Source: JACKPD01 sp034003145 (GTDB taxonomy: Bacteria; Spirochaetota; Spirochaetia; CADAEX01). From it: 21,766 nt of DNA. Each line of letters begins with the position of its first letter. Positions within the stretch are counted from its first letter, which is position 1. Positions 1 through 5,696 of this stretch are shown here, piece by piece. The stretch lies in NCBI GenBank assembly GCA_034003145.1, contig JAVEZE010000021.1:1-21766 (forward strand), in the 5' to 3' direction. The position numbers and the translations under genes were made by a program. The notes below the pieces were generated by a model. It ran no database searches and had not been told where the DNA came from. It was given only the letters and a program-made list of their open reading frames with translations.

Positions 1-7
1 CAGCTTC

Positions 8-496
8 TTAAGCTTGAGGGAGGCAGCTGAACTCCGCTTTCAGCCTCTCGCATGTTGTCAAAGGACTTTCCACAAGTACTTTCTGTCCCGCGATAAGGTC
101 TACAATCCCCGCTTCCCCGGGATACCGGGGTATTATATGCAGGTGAAGATGTTCTATTGATGCTCCGGCAATCCTGCCCATGTTGTAGCCTATATTGTAC
201 CCCTGCGGTTTATAAACTTTTTCAAGAATATCAAGAGATATCCTTTGGGTTTCACAAAGCCGGCAGGATTCATCATGCGACAGGGCTCTTATGTCTGTAA
301 CATGCCGGTTGGGAAAAATTATAAGATGTCCCGGGTTATAGGGATAAAGATTTGCCGCTACCGTGAAAAATTCAGTTTCATATACCTTGAGGTTTATTGT
401 CTTTTCTGAATTGTCACGTACAAGGCACAGAATACACCCTTCCGGTTTTTTCCCTTCAAGATAGGCAATTTTATCAAAGTTAATAAAATATGACAT
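8..496 (-). CDS. HIT-family nucleotide hydrolase/transferase (Ap4A phosphorylase-like)
   Basis: 162 residues, the normal size for a single-domain HIT protein. The histidine-triad motif HLHLH lies at residues 116-120, with His118 as the expected nucleophile that attacks the nucleotide alpha-phosphate. An N-terminal CxxC (Cys21, Cys24) with His65 and His116 resembles the structural zinc site of Ap4A-phosphorylase-type HIT proteins. The motif NPGHLIIFPNRH (54-65) is typical of that branch. It probably cleaves or phosphorolyses dinucleoside polyphosphates or adenylylated molecules in the cytoplasm; the exact substrate cannot be told. It is last in a leftward set: its ATG shares one base with the stop codon of the SPFH-like gene, so the two are probably translationally coupled. 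The gene is complete, its stop lying seven bases from the window edge. Confidence 0.9.
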   Translation of the reverse strand: MSYFINFDKIAYLEGKKPEGCILCLVRDNSEKTINLKVYETEFFTVAANLYPYNPGHLIIFPNRHVTDIRALSHDESCRLCETQRISLDILEKVYKPQGYNIGYNMGRIAGASIEHLHLHIIPRYPGEAGIVDLIAGQKVLVESPLTTCERLKAEFSCLPQA

Positions 497-1362
497 TATC
501 TGCCGCCTGGATTTTTTGCGCTTTCTTTTATGATATCCATTTCCGGGTTGATTTTAAGGTATTCAAGCAGAATCGGATACCTGGTAAGAAGCTCTCCGTA
601 TTTTTCAAGAATTTCAAGCCTTTTTTCAAGGTCTGTTTCAAATACGGCTGACTTGAGCTTTGAATCGATAATCTGCTGACTTTTAATTGATGATATTTCC
701 TCATACTGCTTCGCTGCTATTCTGTATAGTCTTATATCAGGAAAGGTGTAATTAATTACTTCAAATTCAAGCAGCTCGATGTTCTCCATTTCCCCCATTA
801 TTCCGCTGCTCAGGAATTCTTTCGAAAAAATCTCTTTTACCTGGGCAGTAATTTCATCAGTGGAGGATATTATTTTATTTACACCGTTTTCTATGTTGTT
901 CTTTACTGCAATTTCAATCTGAGTATCAGTTATTTCATGTATCGCTTTTGTTTTTTCCGGGTCAATTACTGCGTCTGTCTCTTCTCCGGATGTGATATTA
1001 ACTATAAAATCATGTATAAAATTATCATTAAGTTTATAAAAAGCTGTAAATGATCCGCTCCAGGAAAAGTCGGGGCTTCCCGGCATGGCTTCTGTATAGG
1101 TATCAGCTGAGGGAAGTTTTCCCTTTATTGAGAATTCCGCTTTCCTGCCGGCTGTATTTACAAGATAAATTTTAGAGTTTTTGGGAATAAGTTTTTGCCA
1201 TCTCCAGTGGAATTTTCCTGTATGTATAATAGTTTTTTCATATCCTGTTATTGAGGAAAAAAACAGTGCGGAATTATTTTCAGGTACCCTGACCCAGCCG
1301 AAATACAGTACAGCAGATGCTGCGGCAGCGAAAAGAAACATGAAAAATAATACTTTTTTCAT
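496..1362 (-). CDS. Membrane-anchored SPFH/prohibitin-like protein
   Basis: 288 residues. A hydrophobic segment at about residues 4-22 looks like an uncleaved N-terminal anchor or a signal peptide. After it, the text GWVRVPENNSALFF followed by basic and aromatic residues resembles the opening of SPFH (stomatin/prohibitin/HflC) domains. The stretch around 98-112 (beta-rich, ending in FYKL) and VINYTFPDIRLYRIAAKQYEEI (about 203-224), leading into a charged helical stretch, fit the later part of that fold and the helix after it. Family members form oligomeric membrane scaffolds, often with proteases; no partner protease is visible here. It sits between the HAD gene (13 bases upstream) and the HIT gene (one-base overlap) on the same strand. 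The assignment rests on motif resemblance only and similarity is distant; it could be an unrelated lineage-specific lipid-facing protein. Confidence 0.6.
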   Translation of the reverse strand: MKKVLFFMFLFAAAASAVLYFGWVRVPENNSALFFSSITGYEKTIIHTGKFHWRWQKLIPKNSKIYLVNTAGRKAEFSIKGKLPSADTYTEAMPGSPDFSWSGSFTAFYKLNDNFIHDFIVNITSGEETDAVIDPEKTKAIHEITDTQIEIAVKNNIENGVNKIISSTDEITAQVKEIFSKEFLSSGIMGEMENIELLEFEVINYTFPDIRLYRIAAKQYEEISSIKSQQIIDSKLKSAVFETDLEKRLEILEKYGELLTRYPILLEYLKINPEMDIIKESAKNPGGR

Positions 1363-1375
1363 TACTCAGCTCCAT

Positions 1376-2284
1376 TTATAAATTTAAAACAGTCTTCAGA
1401 CTGGAAAGATCTGTTATTATATAATCCGGTTTTATGCCGGACAATTCCCTGTTTTTTTCCCTCAGCCGGAGAGAGCGGCTGTCCCCTGCAAAAAGGCATG
1501 TCTGCATCCCTGCACCGGATGCCGGTTTTATATCATTAAGCATATCATTGCCAATATAAAGCACTTCTTCCGCAGAAACCTTTTTTTCCCTTAAAAGCCA
1601 TGAAGCTGCTTTTTTAAACATTTCAATACCTGGTTTTGCAATTCCTGATTCATGTGAATAATAACAGAGATCAGGGTTAAAACCAAGCTGTGAAGCAGTC
1701 AATCCGAGATATGCTTCAAAAAGAAGCTTTGAATAAAATTGCGCATTTGAAATAATTCCCATTATCAGCCCTTTATCTCTTACAAGAGATAAAGTTTTTG
1801 CAAGATCAGGCATGGGCCATGTCTTATTTGCAATCACCTCATAGACTACAGCAATTTCCTCAATCTCTTTTTTTAGCGCTGCAATACCAAAGTGCCTGAG
1901 TGTAATATCCCAAACCTCCCTGATTTCAACCTCCGGGGTTTTATTTCCTTTTTTTTTCTCTTCAGCATGTTTTTCCGCTATTGTATTGTAGAAAACATCT
2001 TTAATGGAATTATTCCCGGCCCCTTCCATCAGCTTTGCATCGGATGGGAGGCACAGTTTTAAAGCTTTGAGGAAGGCGTTTTTTCCTGAAGTTGTTTCTG
2101 AAGTTGAGATATCGCCAGCCTCTGAAATAAAAAGTGTCCCATATAAATCAAAAAGCACCCCCTTTATCGGTTTTTTTCTTTTATGAACAGAATGCATTCC
2201 GGATATATCAACAGGGACAGAAACTGGTATTGGCTCCATATAAGAGCTTAAACTTTTTATTATTTCAGGTAATGACATCTCCAT
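1376..2284 (-). CDS. HAD-superfamily hydrolase, haloacid dehalogenase-like (class IA type)
   Basis: 302 residues. Motif I is FDLYGTL with nucleophile Asp46; the second Asp of the usual DxD is Tyr48, as in haloacid-dehalogenase-like members. Motif II is Ser179-Asn180, motif III is Lys217 (AKPG), and motif IV is GNDMLND (Asp247, Asp251), which binds Mg2+. An all-helical cap of about 110 residues fits between motifs I and II. Likely a cytoplasmic phosphatase or phosphonatase-type hydrolase of a small molecule; the substrate is unknown. The N-terminal 40 residues before the fold are unusual. The start at 2284 has no clear Shine-Dalgarno sequence, so later ATG codons (residues 3, 16 or 30) remain possible. 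It is first in a leftward set with the SPFH-like and HIT genes. Confidence 0.85.
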   Translation of the reverse strand: MEMSLPEIIKSLSSYMEPIPVSVPVDISGMHSVHKRKKPIKGVLFDLYGTLFISEAGDISTSETTSGKNAFLKALKLCLPSDAKLMEGAGNNSIKDVFYNTIAEKHAEEKKKGNKTPEVEIREVWDITLRHFGIAALKKEIEEIAVVYEVIANKTWPMPDLAKTLSLVRDKGLIMGIISNAQFYSKLLFEAYLGLTASQLGFNPDLCYYSHESGIAKPGIEMFKKAASWLLREKKVSAEEVLYIGNDMLNDIKPASGAGMQTCLFAGDSRSLRLREKNRELSGIKPDYIITDLSSLKTVLNL

Positions 2285-2364
2285 GGTTTGATTTTACGAT
2301 ACATCAGCTGATTCAGGCAACAATAAAGAGTATCTGCATCTTTAAATATTGTTGTTTTAATCAT

Positions 2365-2392
2365 ATTATAATTATGATGATAGATATAACAA
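2365..2392 (-). promoter_or_regulatory. Predicted sigma-70 promoter for the HAD-SPFH-HIT genes
   Basis: Reading the minus strand, TTGTTA (2392-2387) is followed after 16 bases by a perfect TATAAT (2370-2365). Transcription would start near 2358, giving an untranslated leader of about 75 bases before the HAD gene start at 2284. The -35 box lies inside the first codons of the divergent membrane-protein gene. Prediction from consensus only. Confidence 0.45.
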
Positions 2393-2706
2393 GAAAATGG
2401 TTTTTCCGGATTGGCGAAAAAATTCTGATTTTATTATTTTTTATCCTGTTGTTTGTATTTACCCTCTATATATCAGGTAATACACAGTATTTTCTTGATT
2501 CAACACAAATTATGCTGCTTGATATTGCAGTCGGAGCTGCCATAATCCTTTTTACTTCATCAATAGTATATGGCAGCGCTCTTGTTCTTTCCGGCGCAGG
2601 CAGGAAAAAACATCTCACAGGCAAATATCTCTTTTTTCTTTCATCAATGCTGATAAGCACAGCTATATTTTTTCTCTCAAAAATTATTCTTGTCTGGGCA
2701 GGCTGA
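2374..2706 (+). CDS. Small membrane protein, three predicted helices
   Basis: 110 residues if translation begins at the ATG at 2374. The reading frame stays open further upstream, but that part overlaps the 5' end of the HAD gene and looks non-coding, while the product from 2374 has a coherent membrane-protein pattern. Hydrophobic segments fall at about residues 17-33, 47-72 and 87-107, separated by short basic loops such as GRKKHLTGK. This suggests an inner-membrane protein with three helices. No conserved motif or family is recognised. A second ATG follows directly at 2377, and no good Shine-Dalgarno sequence precedes either, so the start is uncertain. It is divergent from the HAD gene and lies about 90 bases upstream of map, which seems to have its own promoter. 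Confidence 0.6.
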   Translation: MMIDITRKWFFRIGEKILILLFFILLFVFTLYISGNTQYFLDSTQIMLLDIAVGAAIILFTSSIVYGSALVLSGAGRKKHLTGKYLFFLSSMLISTAIFFLSKIILVWAG

Positions 2707-2746
2707 TTTCCCTTACCGTAATACAATTCGATATCGATAATCTTTA

Positions 2747-2752
2747 TATAAT
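2747..2752 (+). promoter_or_regulatory. Predicted -10 box upstream of map
   Basis: A perfect TATAAT lies 45 bases before the TTG start of the methionine aminopeptidase gene. No good -35 box is visible at the usual distance; the sequence 17 bases upstream is CAATTC. A start near 2759 would give a leader of about 40 bases. Confidence 0.4.
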
Positions 2753-2797
2753 GAAACCCTTTATTCTGTTAACACCTCGCTTTTCAGAGGCAAATTA

Positions 2798-3595
2798 TTG
2801 AAAAAAGATATCATGCTTAAAACAAGTCTCGATGTCATGCATATCCGCCGGCCGTGCAGAATTGTTGAAGAGCTGCTGCTGTCCCTGTCAGAAATTGTCA
2901 AACCTGGAATAAAAACAATCAGTATTGACAGCTATGCCTCTGATTTTATTAAAAGGAGAAACGGGATTCCGGCACTAAAAGGCTACAGGGGATTTCCCGG
3001 CAATGTATGCATATCTGTAAATAATGTAGCGGCTCACGGTATCGGGGGAGGTTATGTGCTTGAGGAAGGTGATATTGTAACTGTTGACACAACAGTAGAA
3101 GTAGACGGCTGGTACGGGGACGGTGCATGGACATATATTGCAGGCGCCGGGACACCGGAAAAAAAAAGGCTGATAAAGGCAGCCTGGAAAGCAATGCTGG
3201 CCGGTATTTCTGAAGCAGTTGCCGGTAAACGGTTTGGAGATATTGGCAGCGCTGTGGAAAAAACTGCGAGAAGGTACGGCTGCCGCGTAATAGAGGATCT
3301 TGCCGGCCATGGTATTGGAAGGGATATACACGAAGAACCGGTTGTTCTTAATGTAGGTGAAAAAGGGCGGGGACTGCCTGTTGTTCCTGGAATGGTTATA
3401 ACAATTGAACCTATTCTTACCCTTGGTTCAAAAGATATACACATGCATACTGATAAATGGTCAATAATAACAGGAGACAATAATCTTGCTGCACAGTTTG
3501 AATGTACACTTGCTGTATTTGCAAATCATACTGATGTACTTACTTTAAATAGTATAAATTTGGAAAATTATATTGACTTTCCGCCAATGTTTTAA
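2798..3595 (+). CDS. map: Methionine aminopeptidase, type I
   Basis: 265 residues, close to E. coli MAP (264). It removes the initiator Met from nascent proteins in the cytoplasm. All five metal ligands are present at positions matching the E. coli numbering: Asp97, Asp108, His171, Glu204 and Glu235, with the substrate-contacting His80 and His178. There is no N-terminal zinc-finger or SEC-C extension, so this is the short bacterial form. The start is TTG at 2798, supported by AGAGG at 2786-2790 seven bases upstream; the next ATG (2813) is too far from that site. Variations: the usual N-E-x-x-C-H-G-I-P around the first His reads NNVAAHGIGGG, and Cys follows Glu235 where E. coli has His. The tRNA-Thr gene follows 37 bases downstream, its promoter overlapping the end of this gene. 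Confidence 0.95.
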   Translation: MKKDIMLKTSLDVMHIRRPCRIVEELLLSLSEIVKPGIKTISIDSYASDFIKRRNGIPALKGYRGFPGNVCISVNNVAAHGIGGGYVLEEGDIVTVDTTVEVDGWYGDGAWTYIAGAGTPEKKRLIKAAWKAMLAGISEAVAGKRFGDIGSAVEKTARRYGCRVIEDLAGHGIGRDIHEEPVVLNVGEKGRGLPVVPGMVITIEPILTLGSKDIHMHTDKWSIITGDNNLAAQFECTLAVFANHTDVLTLNSINLENYIDFPPMF

Positions 3596-3601
3596 TAATA
3601 T
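3573..3601 (+). promoter_or_regulatory. Predicted tRNA-Thr promoter inside the 3' end of map
   Basis: TTGACT (3573-3578) and TAATAT (3596-3601) are separated by exactly 17 bases, a near-consensus sigma-70 promoter. The -35 box and most of the spacer lie in the last codons of map, and the -10 box begins at the base after its TAA stop. Transcription would start near 3608, about 25 bases before the mature tRNA-Thr. Confidence 0.6.
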
Positions 3602-3632
3602 CGACCACGTTAAACAGGCTTTCTATCTATTT

Positions 3633-3706
3633 GCCACCTTAGCTCAGCTGGCCAGAGCACGTGACTTGTAATCTCGGGGTCGTCAGTTCGAATCTGACAG
3701 GTGGCT
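3633..3706 (+). tRNA. tRNA-Thr (anticodon UGU)
   Basis: A cloverleaf can be drawn by hand: acceptor GCCACCT/AGGTGGC (3633-3639 with 3699-3705), D stem GCTC/GAGC, anticodon loop CTTGTAA (3665-3671) with anticodon TGT at 3667-3669, a five-base variable region, and T stem GTCAG/CTGAC around loop TTCGAAT. The discriminator base is T3706 and no CCA is encoded (AAAA follows), so CCA must be added by tRNA nucleotidyltransferase. The anticodon stem CGTGA/TCTCG has a U-U mismatch at its centre (3662 with 3674). It reads ACA and probably other Thr codons by wobble. Confidence 0.95.
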
Positions 3707-3726
3707 AAAAAGTTTTACAGCAGTTG

Positions 3727-3755
3727 TTGACTTTTAGGATTATCTCTGTTTAACT
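3727..3755 (+). promoter_or_regulatory. Predicted tRNA-Tyr promoter
   Basis: TTGACT (3727-3732) is followed after 17 bases by TTAACT (3750-3755), or after 16 by TTTAAC. Both are acceptable -10 boxes. Transcription would begin about eight bases before the mature tRNA-Tyr. The same TTGACT -35 hexamer is used in the tRNA-Thr promoter. Confidence 0.5.
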
Positions 3756-3769
3756 GACTTAGCAAAAAA

Positions 3770-3851
3770 GGGGAGATTCCCGAGCGGCCAAAGGGGGCAG
3801 ACTGTAAATCTGTTGGCTACGCCTTCGAAGGTTCGAATCCTTCTCTCCCCA
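3770..3851 (+). tRNA. tRNA-Tyr (anticodon GUA)
   Basis: Class II tRNA of 82 bases. The acceptor stem is GGGGAGA/TCTCCCC (3770-3776 with 3844-3850) with discriminator A3851. The anticodon stem GCAGA/TCTGT encloses loop CTGTAAA (3802-3808) with anticodon GTA at 3804-3806. A long variable arm follows, then T stem GAAGG/CCTTC around TTCGAAT (3832-3838). The long variable arm is expected for bacterial tRNA-Tyr. CCA is not encoded. A strong intrinsic terminator starts two bases downstream. Confidence 0.96.
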
Positions 3852-3852
3852 T

Positions 3853-3881
3853 AACCTTCCTGTTAAAAGGAAGGTTTTTTT
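3853..3881 (+). terminator. Rho-independent terminator after tRNA-Tyr
   Basis: A perfect 8-bp stem AACCTTCC (3853-3860) / GGAAGGTT (3869-3876) with an 8-base loop is followed by an uninterrupted T run to 3881. This is the clearest intrinsic terminator in the window and ends the short tRNA transcription unit. Confidence 0.93.
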
Positions 3882-3929
3882 ATCTCCTCAATTGCGCAAA
3901 ACATTGAAGAATATATTAAGGAATATATT

Positions 3930-4367
3930 ATGGATCAGCCATTTTATAAAGACGGACTTGATTTTGAATGCACCAGATGCTCAAGGTGCTGCAGACATGA
4001 TCCGGGATATGTTTTTTTATCTGAAAATGATATTAAAAAACTTTCAAAAACTCTTAAGCTGGACAGAAAAGCATTACTCGACAAATACTGCAAGGTTGTA
4101 AATCTTGGAGGATTTATCAGAATCAGCCTTATCGAAAAAAGCAACAATGACTGTATATTCTGGGATAACGGAGGATGCACAGTCTATAAATCAAGGCCTC
4201 TTCAGTGTGTGACATACCCATTCTGGAGCTCTTCCCTTAATTCCAGGGAAGACTGGGATGCTCTTGGCCGCAACTGCCCTGGAATAAACCATGGCCGCCA
4301 TTATACAGCTGCGGAAATTGAAGAAAAGTTGATGCAGAGAAAAAAAGATCCCCTGTCTGGAGGCTGA
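3930..4367 (+). CDS. YkgJ/UPF0153-type cysteine-cluster protein
   Basis: 145 residues. The signature CxxCxxCC is at Cys14, Cys17, Cys20 and Cys21. Further cysteines at 75, 83, 93 and 116 fit the family pattern of CxF...GC.VY..RP..C..YPFW. Proteins of this type (the zinc- or iron-chelating domain family containing YkgJ) are thought to bind a metal or an iron-sulfur cluster, but the reaction is unknown. The ATG at 3930 is backed by AAGGA (3918-3922) at a spacing of seven bases. It lies downstream of the tRNA terminator and needs its own promoter. Only a weak match (TTGCGC near 3892 and TATATT near 3912, spacing 14) is seen. A GC-rich hairpin lies just after the stop codon. Confidence 0.85.
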   Translation: MDQPFYKDGLDFECTRCSRCCRHDPGYVFLSENDIKKLSKTLKLDRKALLDKYCKVVNLGGFIRISLIEKSNNDCIFWDNGGCTVYKSRPLQCVTYPFWSSSLNSREDWDALGRNCPGINHGRHYTAAEIEEKLMQRKKDPLSGG

Positions 4368-4385
4368 TCAAAAACAGGGTTAAAA

Positions 4386-4407
4386 GCCGGCGCTGAAGCC
4401 GGCGCCG
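4386..4407. repeat. GC-rich inverted/direct repeat after the cysteine-cluster gene
   Basis: The palindrome GCCGGC occurs twice (4386-4391, 4398-4403) and can form a 6-bp stem with a 6-base loop. An alternative pairing is CGGCGC (4388-4393) with GCGCCG (4402-4407). On the plus strand it is followed by A residues, not T, so it is not a standard intrinsic terminator for the upstream gene. On the minus strand four T residues follow it. It may halt transcription or protect an mRNA 3' end. Confidence 0.5.
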
Positions 4408-4420
4408 TAAAAAAAACAAA

Positions 4421-4453
4421 TTGACAAACAATTCCTTTACAGTAAACTATAAT
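4421..4453 (+). promoter_or_regulatory. Predicted promoter region for the MBL-fold gene
   Basis: A perfect -35 box TTGACA lies at 4421-4426. TAAACT at 4443-4448 (16-base spacing) is the best-placed -10 box. A perfect TATAAT lies at 4448-4453, but its spacing of 21 bases is too long. Either way transcription starts about 35-45 bases before the ATG at 4497. Confidence 0.55.
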
Positions 4454-4496
4454 TAATTGTAATTTATTTTTATAAGCTTAAAATCAGGTATGGTAA

Positions 4497-5441
4497 ATGA
4501 GAATAAAATTCTGGGGTGTAAGAGGTTCTATTCCTGTACCGTTGACCAATAACCAGCTGCAAAGAAAAATATCTGCCGTAGTACAGCGGATTAAAGCTGA
4601 AGATCTTCACTCGCCTGAAACCAGGGAACTTTTTTTATCCCGGCTTCCTGATTATATATTTACAACTGTAGGGGGAAACACAACCTGTATCCAGGTGACT
4701 TTGTCAGATGACACAATAATTATTTTTGACGCCGGGTCAGGCATAAGGGAATTGGGCGCCTCTCTTGCCCGGCAGAACCGGCATATAAGACATTACCATA
4801 TATTTTTTACCCACTTCCACTGGGACCATATCCAGGGGCTTCCTTTTTTTGCTCCCCAGGTTTATAACCCTGAATGTTCAATTACCTTCTACAGCCCTCT
4901 GCAGAACCTGAAGGAAATCCTTTCTTATCAGATGAAACCTCCCTATTTTCCTATCACCATGGATTTATTCAGCGCTAAAATCAACTATGTTGTTCTTCCG
5001 CCGGAAGGGATTAGTTTCGGAAACGCAAATCTTACATACCGCAGCGTAAATCATCCTGGGGGGTGTTATTCCTACAAGGTTTCTGAAAACGGGCGGAATT
5101 TTATTTTTTCCACAGATACAGAGCTGCGGGAAAGTGATTTTATCAAGAATAACGATACCTGCAGTTTTTACAATAATACATCCATGCTTGTCCTTGATAC
5201 CCAGTATACCCTTGATGAGGCTATTGACAAATATGACTGGGGTCATACTTCATTCAGCCTGGGAGTTGATTTTGCCGCTGAATGGAAGGTTGAGAAACTT
5301 GCCCTTTTTCATCATGAACCGCTTTACGAAGACAAAAAAATTTACGATATTTTAGATAAGGCTCGCTGGTATGCTGAAAACCTGTATAACTACAGCCCGC
5401 AGCTGCTTGTAGCGCGGGAAGGGCTTGAATTAGAGGTGTAG
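4497..5441 (+). CDS. MBL-fold metallohydrolase (phosphodiesterase-like)
   Basis: 314 residues. The N-terminal motif FWGVRGSIP is characteristic of a branch of metallo-beta-lactamase-fold proteins related to PhnP/RNase Z-like phosphodiesterases. Metal ligands: HFHWDH (His106, His108, Asp110, His111), His186 (NHPGG), Asp207 (FSTDTE) and His250 (GHTS) or His272/273 (FHHEP). All expected ligands are present, so the enzyme is probably active with two metal ions, and cytoplasmic because there is no signal peptide. About 40 residues between the first motif and the GGNT motif (59-62) form an insert. The substrate is not known; a cyclic nucleotide or phosphodiester is a guess from the branch. The ATG at 4497 follows an AGG site. 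The next small gene starts two bases after its stop. Confidence 0.85.
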   Translation: MRIKFWGVRGSIPVPLTNNQLQRKISAVVQRIKAEDLHSPETRELFLSRLPDYIFTTVGGNTTCIQVTLSDDTIIIFDAGSGIRELGASLARQNRHIRHYHIFFTHFHWDHIQGLPFFAPQVYNPECSITFYSPLQNLKEILSYQMKPPYFPITMDLFSAKINYVVLPPEGISFGNANLTYRSVNHPGGCYSYKVSENGRNFIFSTDTELRESDFIKNNDTCSFYNNTSMLVLDTQYTLDEAIDKYDWGHTSFSLGVDFAAEWKVEKLALFHHEPLYEDKKIYDILDKARWYAENLYNYSPQLLVAREGLELEV

Positions 5442-5443
5442 TA

Positions 5444-5608
5444 TTGGAATTGAAACCGGAAGAGAAAAAAGCACTTTGTTCATTTCTCAGAAAACACGAG
5501 AAAGAGCTGGGTAAAGAGCTTTATTCGCTTAAATACCGTCTTGAAAAAGAACTGTTTAATTCCCTTACTATCGAAGAAATTCAGGTGCTTGATAAACCTC
5601 TTATATAG
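5444..5608 (+). CDS. Unrecognised 54-residue charged helical protein
   Basis: An open frame of 54 codons starts with TTG at 5444, seven bases after AGAGG (5432-5436) and two bases after the stop codon of the MBL-fold gene. The product is rich in Lys, Glu and Leu. Its central part (about residues 12-40, KHEKELGKELYSLKYRLEKE and flanks) would form an amphipathic helix or short coiled coil, followed by LTIEEIQVLDKPLI. There is one Cys (residue 12) and no membrane segment or known motif. The tight spacing and good ribosome site favour a real gene co-expressed with the MBL-fold enzyme. It may be a small partner or regulator, but nothing in the sequence shows which. Confidence 0.6.
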   Translation: MELKPEEKKALCSFLRKHEKELGKELYSLKYRLEKELFNSLTIEEIQVLDKPLI

Positions 5609-5617
5609 TCTTAAAAT
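5589..5617 (+). promoter_or_regulatory. Predicted promoter for the large envelope protein gene
   Basis: TTGATA (5589-5594) and TAAAAT (5612-5617) are separated by 17 bases. The -35 box lies in the last codons of the 54-residue gene. Transcription would start near 5624 and give a leader of about 73 bases before the ATG at 5697. Confidence 0.5.
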
Positions 5618-5696
5618 ATATATAACCCATAAAAGAGAAAAATCCGGTTATCAGGGCAGGTAATCGCTGGGAGAAAGACTGTTCAGGAGTGTTTCC

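Noticed and set aside
2367..2372. Plus-strand TATAAT directly before the ATG of the small membrane gene
   Set aside because: It would place the transcription start inside the first codons, and no -35 box is at a proper distance. The overlapping minus-strand reading (TATAAT with TTGTTA at 16 bases) fits the HAD gene better.
2134..2373. 80-codon upstream extension of the small membrane protein
   Set aside because: It overlaps the 5' end of the HAD gene on the other strand and the translated residues have no membrane or domain pattern; the ATG at 2374 gives a coherent product.
4386..4416. Intrinsic terminator for the cysteine-cluster gene
   Set aside because: The GC-rich hairpin is followed by A residues rather than T residues on the coding strand, so the intrinsic terminator rule is not met.
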